DNA of 64,000 bases, from positions 487,819 through 551,818 of the forward strand of contig NW_027478781.1 of assembly GCF_051014685.1 (NCBI RefSeq), written 5' to 3'. Position 1 is the first letter of the stretch. Each line of letters opens with the position of its first letter. Under the pieces are notes generated by a model, which saw only the letters and a list, made by a program, of their open reading frames with translations, made no database searches and was not told the origin of the DNA. Source of the DNA: Ptiloglossa arizonensis (lineage: Eukaryota; Arthropoda; Insecta; Hymenoptera; Colletidae). Both the position numbers and the translations under genes were made by a program. Shown piece after piece: positions 24,401-38,065 of this stretch.

Positions 24401-27400
24401 GAACGGATTGACTTAACCCAAAAATTCCTGTTGCGTCTGAAATTAGAAACTCGCCCGATTACAACGGTATGTGTATTTTTTCCCTAGGCCATTCTGGTTA
24501 AGCGTTTGGAGCAGCAGAAGTGCGAAGAATTAGTTGCCCTCTCAAACATTTCTTAGCTTCAAATTCCCATATCTCGCGAACGGATTGACCAAACCCAAAA
24601 ATTCCTGCTGCGTCTGAAAGTAGAAACTCGCCCGATTACAACTGTGTGGGTATTTTTAATCCCTAGGCCATTCTGGTTAAGCGTTTGGAGCAGCAGAATT
24701 GCGAAAAATTTTTTGTCTTCTCAACCATTTCTTAGCTTCAATGTCCCATATCTCGCGAACGGATTGACCAAACCCAAAAATTCCTGCAGCGTCTGAAAGT
24801 AGAAACTCGCCCGATTACAACTGTATGTGTATTTTTTCCCTAGGCCATTCTGGTTAAGCGTTTGGAGCAGCAGAATTGCGAAAAATTTTTTGCCTTCTCA
24901 ACCATTTCTTGGCTTCAAACTCTCATATCTCGCGAACGGATTGACCTAACCCAAAAATTCCTATTGTAACTGAAAGTAGAAACTCGCCCGATTACAACTG
25001 TATGTGTATTTTTTCCCTAGGCTATTCTGGTTAAGCGTTTGGAGCAGCAGAAGTGCGACAAATTTGTTGTCCTCTCAACCATTTCTTAGCTTCAAACCCC
25101 CATATCTCGCGAGCGGATTGACCTAACCCAAAAATTCCTATTGCATCTGAAAGTAGAATCTCGCCCGATTACAACGGTATGTGTATTTTTTCCCTAGCCC
25201 ATTCTGGTTAAGCGATTGGAGCAGCAGTAGTGCGAAAAATTTGATGTCTTGTCAACCATTTCTTAGCTTCAAAGTCCCATATCTCGCGAAAGGATTTACC
25301 TAACCCAAAAATTCCTATTGTAACTGAAAGTAGAAACTCGTCCGATTACAACGGTATGGGCATTTTTTCCCTAGGCCATTCTGGTTAAGCGTTTGGAGCA
25401 GCAGAATTGCGAAAAATTTTTTGCTTTCTCAACAATTTCTTGGCTTCAAACTCTCATATCTCGCGAACGGATTGACCTAACCCAAAAATTCCTGTTGCAT
25501 CTGAAAGTAGAAACTCGCCCGATTACAGCGGTATGTGTATTTTTTCCCTAGGCCATTCTGGTTGAGCGTTTGGGGCAGCAGAAGTGCGAAAAATTTGTTG
25601 TCTTCTCAACCATTTCTTAGCTTCAAAGTCCCATATCTCGCGAACGGATTGACCAAACCCAAAAATTCCTGCTGCGTCTGAAAGTAGAAACTCGCCCGAT
25701 TACAACTGTATGCGTATTTTTTCCCTAGGCCATTCTGGTTAAGCGCTGGAGCAGCAGAAGTGCGACAAATTTGTTGTCTTGTCAACCATTTCTTAGCTTC
25801 AAACTCCCATATCTCGCGAGCGGATTGACCGAACCCAAAAATTCCTATTACATCTGAAAGTAGAATCTCGCCCGATCACAACGGTATGTGTATTTCTTCC
25901 CCAGGCTATTCTGGTTAAGCGTTTGGAGCAGCAGAAGTGCGACAAATTTGTTGTCTTCTCATCCATTTCTTAGCTTCAAACTCCCATATCTCGCGAGCGG
26001 ATTGACCTAACCCAAAAATTCCTATTGCATCTGAAAGTAGAATCTCGCCCGATTACAACGGTATGTGTATTTTTTCCCTAGCCCATTCTGGTTAAGCGAT
26101 TGGAGCAGCAGTAGTGCGAAAAATTTGATGTCTTGTCAACCATTTCTTAGCTTCAAAGTCCCATATCTCGCGAAAGGATTGACCTAACCCAAAAATTCCT
26201 ATTGTAACTGAAAGTAGAAACTCGTCCGATTACAACGGTATTGGCATTTTTTCACTAGGCCATTCTGGTTAAGCGTTTGGAGCAGCAGAATTGCGAAAAA
26301 TTTTTTGCTTTCTCAACCATTTCTTGGCTTCAAACTCTCATATCTCGCGAACGGATTAACCTAACCCAAAAATTCATGATGCATCTGAAAGTAGAAACTC
26401 GCCCGATTACAGCGGTATGTGTATTTTTTCCCTAGGCCATTCTGGTTAAGCGTTTGGGGCAGCAGAAGTGCGAAAAATTTGTTGTCTTCTCAACCATTTC
26501 TTAGCTTCAAAGTCCCATATCTCGCGAACGGATTGACAAAACCCAAAAATTCCTGCTGCGTCTGGAAGTGGAAACTCGCCCGATTACAACTGTATGGGTA
26601 TTTTTATTCCCTAGGCCATTCTGGATAAGCGTTTGGAGCAGCAGAAGTGCGAAAAATTTGTTGTCTTCTCAACCATTTCTTAGCTTCAAACTCCCATATC
26701 TCGCGAACGGATTGACCAAACCCAAAAATTCCTGCTGCGTCTGAAAGTAGAAACTCGCCCGATTACAACTGTATGGGTATTTTTTCCCTAGGCCATTCTG
26801 GTTAAGCGTTTGAAGCAGCAGAAGTGCGAAAAATTTGTTGTCTTCTCAACCATTTCTTAGCTTCAAAGTCCCATATCTCGCGACCGGATTGACCAAACCC
26901 AAAAATTCCTATTGCATCTGAAAGTAGAAACTCGCCCGATTACAGCGGTATGTGTATTTTTTCCCTAGGCCGTTCGGTTAAGCGTTTGGAGCAGCAGAAG
27001 TGCGAAAAATTTGATGTCTTGTCAACCATTTCTTAGCTTCAAAGTCCCATATCTCGCGAAAGGATTGACCTAACCCAAAAATTCCTATTGTAACTGAAAG
27101 TAGAAACTCGTCCGATTACAACGGTATTGGCATTTTTTCACTAGGCCATTCTGGTTAAGCGTTTGGAGCAGCAGAATTGCGAAAAATTTTTTGCTTTCTC
27201 AACCATTTCTTGGCTTCAAACTCTCATATCTCGCGAACGGATTAACCTAACCCAAAAATTCATGATGCATCTGAAAGTAGAAACTCGCCCGATTACAGCG
27301 GTATGTGTATTTTTTCCCTAGGCCATTCTGGTTAAGCGTTTGGGGCAGCAGAAGTGCGAAAAATTTGTTGTCTTCTCAACCATTTCTTAGCTTCAAAGTC

Positions 27401-30400
27401 CCATATCTCGCGAACGGATTGACAAAACCCAAAAATTCCTGCTGCGTCTGGAAGTGGAAACTCGCCCGATTACAACTGTATGGGTATTTTTATTCCCTAG
27501 GCCATTCTGGATAAGCGTTTGGAGCAGCAGAAGTGCGAAAAATTTGTTGTCTTCTCAACCATTTCTTAGCTTCAAACTCCCATATCTCGCGAACGGATTG
27601 ACCAAACCCAAAAATTCCTGCTGCGTCTGAAAGTAGAAACTCGCCCGATTACAACTGTATGGGTATTTTTTCCCTAGGCCATTCTGGTTAAGCGTTTGAA
27701 GCAGCAGAAGTGCGAAAAATTTGTTGTCTTCTCAACCATTTCTTAGCTTCAAAGTCCCATATCTCGCGACCGGATTGACCAAACCCAAAAATTCCTATTG
27801 CATCTGAAAGTAGAAACTCGCCCGATTACAGCGGTATGTGTATTTTTTCCCTAGGCCGTTCGGTTAAGCGTTTGGAGCAGCAGAAGTGCGAAAAATTTGT
27901 TGTCTTCTCAACCATTTCTTAGCTTCAAAGTCCCATATCTCGCGACCGGATTGACCAAACCCAAAAATTCCTATTGCATCTGAAAGTAGAAACTCGCCCG
28001 TTTACAACGGTATGTGTATTTTTTCCCTAGGCCATTCTGGTTAAGCGCTGGAGCAGCAGAAGTGCGACAAATTTGTTGTCTTCTCAACCATTTCTTAGCT
28101 TCAAACTCCCATATCTCGCGAGCGGATTGACCTAACCCAAAAATTCCTATTGCATCTGAAAGTAGCAGTTCGCCCGATTACAACGGTATGTGTATTTTTC
28201 CCTAGGCCATTCTGGTTAAGCGTTTGGAGCAGCAGAATTGCAAAAAATTTTTTGCCTTCTCAACCATTTCTTGGCTTCAAACTCCCATATCTCGCGAACG
28301 GATTGACTTAACCCAAAAATTCCTGTTGCGTCTGAAATTAGAAACTCGCCCGATTACAACGGTATGTGTATTTTTTCCCTAGGCCATTCTGGTTAAGCGT
28401 TTGGAGCAGCAGAAGTGCGAAGAATTAGTTGCCCTCTCAAACATTTCTTAGCTTCAAATTCCCATATCTCGCGAACGGATTGACCAAACCCAAAAATTCC
28501 TGCTGCGTCTGAAAGTAGAAACTCGCCCGATTACAACTGTGTGGGTATTTTTATTCCCTAGGCCATTCTGGTTAAGCGTTTGGAGCAGCAGAATTGCGAA
28601 AAATTTTTTGTCTTCTCAACCATTTCTTAGCTTCAATGTCCCATATCTCGCGAACGGATTGACCAAACCCAAAAATTCCTGCAGCGTCTGAAAGTAGAAA
28701 CTCGCCCGATTACAACTGTATGTGTATTTTTTCCCTAGGCCATTCTGGTTAAGCGTTTGGAGCAGCAGAATTGCGAAAAATTTTTTGCCTTCTCAACCAT
28801 TTCTTGGCTTCAAACTCTCATATCTCGCGAACGGATTGACCTAACCCAAAAATTCCTATTGTAACTGAAAGTAGAAACTCGCCCGATTACAACTGTATGT
28901 GTATTTTTTCCCTAGGCTATTCTGGTTAAGCGTTTGGAGCAGCAGAAGTGCGACAAATTTGTTGTCCTCTCAACCATTTCTTAGCTTCAGACTCCCATAT
29001 CTCGCGAGCGGATTGACCTAACCCAAAAATTCCTATTGCATCTGAAAGTAGAATCTCGCCCGATTACAACGGTATGTGTATTTTTTCCCTAGCCCATTCT
29101 GGTTAAGCGATTGGAGCAGCAGTAGTGCGAAAAATTTGATGTCTTGTCAACCATTTCTTAGCTTCAAAGTCCCATATCTCGCGAAAGGATTTACCTAACC
29201 CAAAAATTCCTATTGTAACTGAAAGTAGAAACTCGTCCGATTACAACGGTATGGGCATTTTTTCCCTAGGCCATTCTGGTTAAGCGTTTGGAGCAGCAGA
29301 ATTGCGAAAAATTTTTTGCTTTCTCAACAATTTCTTGGCTTCAAACTCTCATATCTCGCGAACGGATTGACCTAACCCAAAAATTCCTGTTGCATCTGAA
29401 AGTAGAAACTCGCCCGATTACAGCGGTATGTGTATTTTTTCCCTAGGCCATTCTGGTTGAGCGTTTGGGGCAGCAGAAGTGCGAAAAATTTGTTGTCTTC
29501 TCAACCATTTCTTAGCTTCAAAGTCCCATATCTCGCGAACGGATTGACCGAACCCAAAAATTCCTGCTGCGTCTGAAAGTAGAAACTCGCCCGATTACAA
29601 CTGTATGCGTATTTTTTCCCTAGGCCATTCTGGTTAAGCGCTGGAGCAGCAGAAGTGCGACAAATTTGTTGTCTTGTCAACCATTTCTTAGCTTCAAACT
29701 CCCATATCTCGCGAGCGGATTGACCGAACCCAAAAATTCCTATTACATCTGAAAGTAGAAACTCGCCCGATCACAACGGTATGTGTATTTCTTCCCCAGG
29801 CTATTCTGGTTAAGCGTTTGGAGCAGCAGAAGTGCGACAAATTTGTTGTCTTCTCATCCATTTCTTAGCTTCAAACTCCCATATCTCGCGAGCGGATTGA
29901 CCTAACCCAAAAATTCCTATTGCATCTGAAAGTAGAATCTCGCCCGATTACAACGGTATGTGTATTTTTTCCCTAGCCCATTCTGGTTAAGCGATTGGAG
30001 CAGCAGTAGTGCGAAAAATTTGATGTCTTGTCAACCATTTCTTAGCTTCAAAGTCCCATATCTCGCGAAAGGATTGACCTAACCCAAAAATTCCTATTGT
30101 AACTGAAAGTAGAAACTCGTCCGATTACAACGGTATTGGCATTTTTTCCCTAGGCCATTCTGGTTAAGCGTTTGGAGCAGCAGAATTGCGAAAAATTTTT
30201 TGCTTTCTCAACCATTTCTTGGCTTCAAACTCTCATATCTCGCGAACGGATTAACCTAACCCAAAAATTCATGTTGCATCTGAAAGTAGAAACTCGCCCG
30301 ATTACAGCGGTATGTGTATTTTTTCCCTAGGCCATTCTGGTTAAGCGTTTGGGGCAGCAGAAGTGCGAAAAATTTGTTGTCTTCTCAACCATTTCTTAGC

Positions 30401-30450
30401 TTCAAAGTCCCATATCTCGCGAACGGATTGACAAAACCCAAAAATTCCTG
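20930..30450 (+). repeat. Family of long satellite blocks with lengthening spacing
   Basis: The same ordered set of markers recurs: TAGCAGTTCG, AGTTGCC with AAATTCCC, CTGTGTGGG, CTTCAATGTCCC, CCTGCAGCG, TAGGCTATTC with GTTGTCCTC, AGAATCTCG, GCGATTGG with TTTGATGTC, GCGAAAGGATTTACC, GCTTTCTCAACAATTTC and TTTCTTCCCCAGG. Copies start at about 20.93, 24.12 and 28.01 kb, at offsets of 3,187-3,188 bp (18 units) and 3,895 bp (22 units). The TAGCAGTTCG base at 21083, 24271 and 28166 anchors these offsets. Copy 3 runs into the 11.5 kb duplication that begins near 29.6 kb. Blocks are highly similar, with a few substitutions and one-base indels (for example at about 24379 and 28195). Confidence 0.85.
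26112..27899 (+). repeat. 5-unit tandem duplication, 886 bp period
   Basis: About 26112-27013 matches 26998-27899 at an offset of 886 bp (5 x 177 + 1, owing to unequal unit lengths). Shared private variants are GGTATTGGC with TTTTTTCACTAGG, AATTCATGATGC, GACAAAACCC, TCTGGAAGTGG, GGATAAGCG, GCGTTTGAAGC and AGGCCGTTCGG. No difference was noticed between the copies. The left break is CAGTAGTGCG against CAGAAGTGCG and the right break is TTTGATG against TTTGTTG. It is nested inside the 22-unit block and accounts for part of that block's extra length. Confidence 0.88.
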
Positions 30451-33019
30451 CTGCGTCTGAAAGTAGAAACTCGCCCGATTACAACTGTATGCGTATTTTT
30501 TCCCTAGGCCATTCTGGTTAAGCGCTGGAGCAGCAGAAGTGCGACAAATTTGTTGTCTTGTCAACCATTTCTTAGCTTCAAACTCCCATATCTCGCGAGC
30601 GGATTGACCTAACCCAAAAATTCCTATTACATCTGAAAGTAGAAACTCGCCAGATTACAACGGTATATGTATTTTTTCCCTAGGCCATTCTGGTTAAGCG
30701 TTTGGAGCAGCAGAATTGCGAAGAATTAGTTGTCTTCTCAAACATTCCATAGCTTCAAACTCCCATATCTCGCGAACGGATTGACCAAACCCAAAAATTC
30801 CTGCAGCGTCTGAAAGTAGAAACTCGCCCGATTACAACTGTATGGGTATTTTTATTCCCTAGGCCACTTTGGATAAGCGTTTGGAGCAGCAGAAGTGCGA
30901 AAAATTTGTTGTCTTCTCAACCATTTCTTAGCTTCAAACTCCCATATCTCGCGAACGGATTGACCAAACCCAAAAATTCCTGCTGCGTCTGAAAGTAGAA
31001 ACTCGCCCGATTACTACTGTATGCGTATTTTTTCCCTAGGCCATTCTGGTTAAGCGTTTGGAGCAGCAGAATTGCGAAAAATTTGTTGTCTTCTCAACCA
31101 TTTCTTAGATTCAAAGTCCCATATCTCGCGAACGGATTGACCAAACCCAAAAATTCCTGCTGCGTCTGAAAGTAGAAACTCGCCCGATTACAGCTGTATG
31201 CGTATTTTTTCCCTAGGCCATTCTGGTTAAGCGCTGGAGCAGCAGAAGTGCGACAAATTTGTTGTCTTCTCAACCATTTCTTAGCTTCAAAGTCCCATAT
31301 CTCGCGAACGGATTGACCAAACCCAAAAATTCCTGCAGCGTCTGAAAGTAGAAACTCGCCCGATTACAACTGTATGTGTATTTTTTCCCTAGGCCATTCT
31401 GGTTAAGCGTTTGGAGCAGCAGAACTGCGAAACATTTTTTGCTTTCTCAACCATTTCTTGGCTTCAAACTCTCATATCTCGCGAACGGATTGACCTAACC
31501 CAAAAATTCCTGTTGCATCTGAAAGTAGAAACTCGCCCGATTACAGCGGTATGTGTATTTTTTCCCTAGGCCATTCTGGTTAAGCGTTTGGGGCAGCAGA
31601 AGTGCGAAAAATTTGTTGTCTTCTCAACCATTTCTTAGCTTCAAAGTCCCATATCTCGCGAACGGATGGACCAAACCCAAAAATTCCTGCTGCGTCTGAA
31701 AGTAGAAACTCGCCCGATTACAACTGTATGTGTATTTTTTCCCAAGGCCATTCTGGTTAAGCGTTTGGAGCAGCAGAAGTGCGAAGAATTAGTTGCCTTC
31801 TCAAACATTTCTTAGCTTCAAACTCCCATATCTCGCGAACGGATTGACCAAACCCAAAAATTCCTGCTGCGTCTGAAAGTAGAAACTCGCCCCATTACAA
31901 CTGTGTGGGTATTTTTATTCCCTAGGCCATTCTGGTTAAGCGTTTGGAGCAGCAGAAGTGCGAAAAATATTTTGTCTTCTCAACCATTTCTTAGCTTCAA
32001 AGTCCCATATCTCGCGAACGGATTGACCAAACCCAAAAATTCCTGCAGCGTCTGAAAGTAGAAACTCGCCCGATTACAACTGTATGTGTATTTTTTCCCT
32101 AGGCCATTCTGGTTAAGCGTTTGGAGCAGCAGAATTGCGAAACATTTTTTGCTTTCTCAACCATTTCTTGGCTTCAAACTCTCATATCTCGCGAACGGAT
32201 TGACCTAACCCAAAAATTCCTGTTGCATCTGAAAGTAGAAGCTCGCCCGATTACAGCGGTATGTGTGTTTTTTCCCTAGGCCATTCTGGTTAAGCGTTTG
32301 GGGCAGCAGAAGTGCGAAAAATTTGTTGTCTTCTCAACCATTTCTTAGCTTCAAACTCCCATATCTCGCGAGCGGATTGACCTAACCCAAAAATTCCTAT
32401 TACATCTGAAAGTAGAAGCTCGTCCGATTACAAGGGTATGGGTATTTTTTCCCTAGGCCATTCTGGTTAAGCGTTTGGAGCAGCAGAAGTGCGAAAAATT
32501 AGTTGTCTTCTCAACCATTTCTTAGCTTCAAAATCCCATATCTCGCGAACGGATTGACCAAACCCAAAAATTCCTGCAGCGTCTGAAAGTAGAAACACGC
32601 CCGATTACAACTGTATGTGTATTTTTTCCCTAGGCCATTCTGGTTAAGCGCTGGAGCAGCAGAAGTGCGAAAAATTTGTTGTCTTCTCAACCATTTCTTA
32701 GCTTCAAAATCCCATATCTCGCGAACGGATTGACCAAACCCAAAAATTCCTGCAGCGTCTGAAAGTAGAAACACGCCCGATTACAACTGTATGTGTATTT
32801 TTTCCCTAGGCCATTCTGGTTAAGCGCTGGAGCAGCAGAAGTGCGACAAATTTGTTGTCTTCTCAACCATTTCTTAGCTTCAAACTCCCATATCTCGCGA
32901 GCGGATTGACCTAACCCAAAAATTCCTATTGCATCTGAAAGTAGCATTTCGCCCGATTACAACGGTATGTGTATTTTTTCCCTAGGCCATTCTGGTTAAG
33001 CGTTTGGAGCAGCAGAATT

Positions 33020-33035
33020 GCAAAAAATTTTTTGC
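33020..33035. other. Perfect 16-bp A6T6 palindrome (example 2)
   Basis: Same GCAAAAAATTTTTTGC palindrome, in the type B unit that follows the TAGCATTTCG marker. Its duplicate in copy 2 of the giant duplication is at 45761-45776, exactly 12,741 bp downstream. Other copies stand near 8.23, 12.30, 18.51, 21.16, 24.35, 28.24, 36.38, 39.04, 49.12, 50.72, 53.37, 56.38 and 60.98 kb, so it appears about once per higher-order block. Confidence 0.9.
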
Positions 33036-35783
33036 CTTCTCAACCATTTCTTGGCTTCAAACTCCCATATCTCGCGAACGGATTGACCTAACCCAAAAAT
33101 TCCTGTTGCGTCTGAAATTAGAAACTCGCCCGATTACAACGGTATATGTATTTTTTCCCTAGGCCATTCTGGTTAAGCGTTTGGAGCAGCAGAAGTTCGA
33201 AAAATTAGTTGTCTTCTCCACCATTTCTTAGCTTCAAAGTCCCATATCTCGCGAACGGATTGACCTAACCCAAAAATTCCTGTTGCATCTGAAAGTAGAA
33301 ACTCGCCCGATTACAGCGGTATGTGTATTTTTTCCCTAGGCCATTCTGGTTAAGCGTTTGGGGCAGCAGAAGTGCGAAAAATTTGTTGTCTTCTCAACCA
33401 TTTCTTAGCTTCAAAGTCCCATATCTCGCGAACGGATTGACCAAACCAAAAAATTCCTGCTGCGTCTGAAAGTAGAAACTCGCCCGATTACAACTGTATG
33501 CGTATTTTTTCCCTAGGCCATTCTGGTTAAGCGCTGGAGCAGCAGAAGTGCGACAAATTTGTTGCATTGTCAACCATTTCTTAGCTTCAAACTCCCATAT
33601 CTCGCGAGCGGATTGACATAACCCAAAAATTCCTATTACATCTGAAAGTAGAAACTCGCCCGATTACAAAGGTATGTGTATTTCTTCCCCAGGCCATTCT
33701 GGTTAAGCGTTTGGAGCAGCAGAATTGCGAAAAATTTTTTGCCTTCTCAACCATTTCTTGGCTTCAAACTCCCATATCTCGCGAACGGATTGATCTAACC
33801 CAAAAATTCCTGTTGCGTCTGAAATTAGAAACTCGCCCGATTACATCGGTATGTGTATTTCTTCCCTAGGCCATTCTGGTTAAGCGTTTGGAGCAGCAGA
33901 AGTGCGAAGAATTAGTTGTCTTCTCAAACATTTCATAGCTTCAAACTCCCATATCTCGCGAACGGATTGACCAAACCCAAAAATTCCTGCAGCGTCTGAA
34001 AGTAGAAACTCGCCCGATTACAACTGTATGGGTATTTTTATTCCCTAGGCCATTCTGGTTAAGCGTTTGGAGCAGCAGGAGTGCGAAAAATTTGTTGTCT
34101 TCTCAACCATTTCTTAGATGCAAAGTCCCATATCTCGCGAACGGATTGACCAAACCCAAAAATTCCTGCAGCGTCTGAAAGTAGAAACTCGCCCGATTAC
34201 AACTGTATGCGTATTTTTTCCCTAGGCCATTCTGGTTAAGCGTTTGGGGCAGCAGAATTGCGAAAAATTTGTAGTCTTCTCAACCATTTCTTAGCTTCAA
34301 ACTCCCATATCTCGCGAACGGATTGACCTAACCCAAAAATTCCTATTGCATCTGAAAGTAGAAACTCGCCCGATTACAACGGTATGTGTATTTTTTCACT
34401 AGGCCATTCTGGTTAAGCGTTTGGTGCAGCAGAATTGCGAAAAATTTTTTGCCTTCTCAACCATTTCTTGGGTTCAAACTCCCATATCTCGCGAACGGAT
34501 TGACCTAACCCAAAAATTCCTATTGCGTCTGAAAGTAGAAACTCGCCCGATTACAGCGGTATGTGTATTTTTTCCCTAGGGCATTCTGGTTAAGCGTTTG
34601 GAGCAGCAGAAGTGCGAAAAATTTGTTGTCTTCTCAACCATTTCTTAGCTTCAAAGTCCCATATCTCGCGACCGGATTGACCAAACCCAAAAATTCCTGC
34701 TGCGTCTGAAAGTAGAAACTCGCCCGATTACAACTGTATGCGTATTTTTTCCCTAGGCCATTCTGGTTAAGCGTTTGGAGCAGCAGAATTGCGAAAAATT
34801 TCTTGTCTTCTCAACCATTTCTTAGCTGCAAACTCCCATATCTCGCGAACGGAATGACCTAACCCAAAAATTCCTATTGCATCTGAAAGTAGAAACTCGC
34901 CCGATTACAACGGTATCTGTATTTTTTCCCTAGGCCATTCTGGTTAAGCGTTTGGGGCAGCAGAATTGCGAAAAATTTTTTGCCTTCTCAACCATTTCTA
35001 GGCTTCAAACTCCCATATCTCGCGAACGGATTGACATAACCCAAAAATTCCTGTTGCGTCTGAAATTAGAAACTCGTCCGAATACATCGTTATGTGTATT
35101 TTTTCCCTAGGCCATTCTGGTTAAGCGTTTGGAGCAGCAGAATTGCGAAAAATTTTTTGCTTTCTCAACCATTTCTTGGCTTCAAACTCTCATATCTCGC
35201 GAACGGATTGACCTAACCCAAAAATTCCTATTGTAACTGAAAGTAGAAACTCGCCCGATTACAACTGTATGTGTATTTTTTTCTAGGCTATTCTGGTTAA
35301 GCGTTTGGAGCAGCAGAAGTGCGAAGAATTAGTTGTCTTCTCAACCATTTCTTAGCTTCAAAGACCCATATCTCGCGAACGAATTGACCTAACCCAAAAA
35401 TTCCTGTTGCGTCTGAAATTAGAAACTCGCCCGGTTACAACGGTATGGGTATTTTTTCCCTAGGCCATTCCGGTTAAGCGTTTGGAGCAGCAGAAGTGCG
35501 AAAAATTTGTTGTCTTCTCAACCATTTCTTAGCATCAAACTCCCATATCTCGCGAACGGATTGACCAAACCAAAAATTCCTGCTGCGTCTGGAAGTAGAA
35601 ACTCGCCCGATTACAACTGTATGGGTATTTTTATTCCCTAGGCCATTCTGGATAAGCGTTTGGAGCAGCAGAAGTGCGAAAAATTTGTTGTCTTCTCAAC
35701 CATTTCTTAGCTTCAAAGTCCCATATCTCGCGAACGGATTGACCTAACCCAAAAATTCCTACTTCATCTGAAAGTAGAAACTC

Positions 35784-35800
35784 GCCCGATTACAACGGAA
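35784..35800 (-). other. CENP-B-box-like motif, second example
   Basis: Same 17-base GCCCGATTACAACGGAA form as at 1080-1096. Further copies of this variant occur at about 1.62, 5.34, 6.40, 38.45, 48.53, 50.13, 52.79 and 55.79 kb and at 42509-42525 and 60381-60397. The recurrence is at least partly explained by block duplication. Many other units carry CGTCCG in place of CGCCCG, which breaks the CCCG half of the motif. Confidence 0.33.
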
Positions 35801-37888
35801 TGTGTATTTTTTCCCTAGGCCATTCTGGTTAAGCGTTTGGAGCAGCAGAATTGCGAAAAATTTTTTGCCTTCTCAACCATTTCTTGGCTTCAAACTCCCA
35901 TATCTCGCGAACGGATTGACCTAACCCAAAAATTCCTATTGCATCTGAAAGTAGAAACTCGTCCGATTACAACGGTATGGGTATTTTTTCCCTAGGCCAT
36001 TCTGGTTAAGCGTTTGGAGCAGCAGAAGTGCGAAAAATTTGTTATCTTCTCAACCATTTCTTAGCTTCAAAGTCCCATATCTCGCGAACGGATTGACCAA
36101 ACCCAAAAATTCCTGCTGCGTCTGAAAGAAGAAACTCGCCCGATTACAGATGTATGCGTATTTTTTCCCTAGGCCATTCTGGTTAAGCGCTGGAGCAGCA
36201 GAAGTGCGACAAATTTGTTGTCTTCTCCACCATTTCTTAGCTTCAAACTCCCATATCTCGCGAGCGGATTGACCTAACCCAAAAATTCCTATTGCATCTG
36301 AAAGTAGAAACTCGCCCGATTTCAACGGTATGTGTATTTTTTCCCTAGGCCATTCTGGTTAAGCGTTTGGAGCAGCAGAATTGCAAAAAATTTTTTGCCT
36401 TCTCAACCATTTCTTGGCTTCAAACTCCCATATCTCGCGAACGGATTGACCTAACCCAAAAATTCCTGTTGCGTCTGAAATTAGAAACTCGCCCGATTAC
36501 AACGGTATGTGTATTTTTTCCCTAGGCCATTCTGGTTAAGCGTTTGGAGCAGCAGAAGTGCGAAAAATTAGTTGTCTCCTCAACCATTTCTTAGCTTCAA
36601 AGTCCCATATCTCGCGAACGGATTGACCAAACCCAAAAATTCCTGTTGCGTCTGAAATTAGAAACTCGCCCGATTACAACGGTATGTGTATTTTTTGCCT
36701 AGGCCATTCTGGTTAAGCGTTTGGAGCAGCAGAATTGCGAAAAATTTTGTGCCTTCTCTACCATTTCTTGGGTTCAAACTCCCATATCTCGCGAACGGAT
36801 TGACCTAACCCAAAAATTCCTGTTGCGTGTGAAAGTAGAAACTCGCCCGATTACAACGGTATGTGTATTTTTTCCCCAACCCATTCTGGTTAAGCGATTG
36901 GAGCAGCAGTAGTGCGAAAAATTTGTTGTCTTGTCAACCATTTCTTAGCTTCAAAGTCCCATATCTCGCGAACGGATTGACCTAACCCAAAAATTCCTAT
37001 TGTAACTGAAAGTAGAAACTCGTCCGATTACAACGGTATGGGCATTTTTTCCCTAGGCCATTCTGGTTAAGCGTTTGGAGCAGCAGAATTGCGAAAAATT
37101 TTTTGCCTTCTCAACCATTTCTTGGCTTCAAACTCCCATATCTCGCGAACGGATTGACCAAACCCAAAAATTCCTGCTGCGTCTGAAAGTAGAAACTCGC
37201 CCGATTACAACTGTATGCGTATTTTTTCCCTAGGCCTTTCTGGTTAAGCGCTGGAGCAGCAGAAGTGCGACAAATTTGTTGTCTTGTCAACCATTTCTTA
37301 GCTTCAAACTCCCATATCTCGCGAGCGGACTGACCTAACCCAAAAATTCCTATTACATCTGAAAGTAGAAACTCGCCCGATTACAACGGTATGTGTATTT
37401 TTTCCCCAGGCCATTCTGGTTAAGCGTTTGGAGCAGCAGAAGTGCGAAGAATTAGTTGTCTTCTCAAACATTTCTTAGCTTCAAACTCCCATATCTCGCG
37501 AACGGATTGACCAAACCCAAAAATTCCTGTTGCGTCTGAAATTAGAAACTCGCCCGATTACAACGGTATGTGTATTTTTTGCCTAGGCCATTCTGGTTAA
37601 GCGTTTGGAGCAGCAGAATTGCGAAAAATTTTTTGCCTTCTCAACCATTTCTTGGCTTCAAACTCTCATATCTCGCGAACGGATTGACCAAACCCAAAAA
37701 TTCCTGCTGCATCTGAAAGTAGAAACTCGCCCGATTACAACGGAATGTGTATTTTTTCCCCAGGCCATTCTGGTTAAGCGTTTGGAGCAGCAGAATTGCG
37801 AAAAATTTTTTGCCTTCTCAACCATTTCTTGGCTTCAAACTCCCATATCTCGCGAACGAATTGACCTAACCCAAAAATTCCTGTTGCG

Positions 37889-38065
37889 TCTGAAATTAGA
37901 AACTCGCCCGATTACAACGGTATGTGTATTTTTTCCCCAGGCCATTCTGGTTAAGCGTTTGGAGCAGCAGAATTGCGAAAAATTTTTTGCCTTCTCAACC
38001 ATTTCTTGGCTTCAAACTCCCATATCTCGCGAACGAATTGACCTAACCCAAAAATTCCTGTTGCG
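37889..38065 (+). repeat. Reference type B satellite unit (177 bp)
   Basis: Clean example of the second major type. Its markers are TCTGAAATTAG, ACGGTATGTG, CCCCAGG in place of CCCTAGG, AGAATTGCGAAAAATTTTTTGCC, CTTGGCTTC, CGAACGAATTG, GACCTAACCC and CCTGTTGCG. It sits in a run of similar type B units at about 37.6-38.1 kb. Because TAG is replaced by TGG and CAG, and 177 is divisible by 3, one plus-strand frame stays open through consecutive units here. That is a consequence of unit length and variant choice, not evidence for a gene. Confidence 0.93.

Noticed and set aside
36050..36325. Minus-strand open frames of 86-91 codons (also 32511-32947, 38704-38979, 45252-45688, 48791-49066, 50384-50659, 56046-56321, 60647-60922)
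   Set aside because: Same repeat read on the other strand across one and a half units. Copies exist because blocks were duplicated; no family similarity or gene signals are visible.
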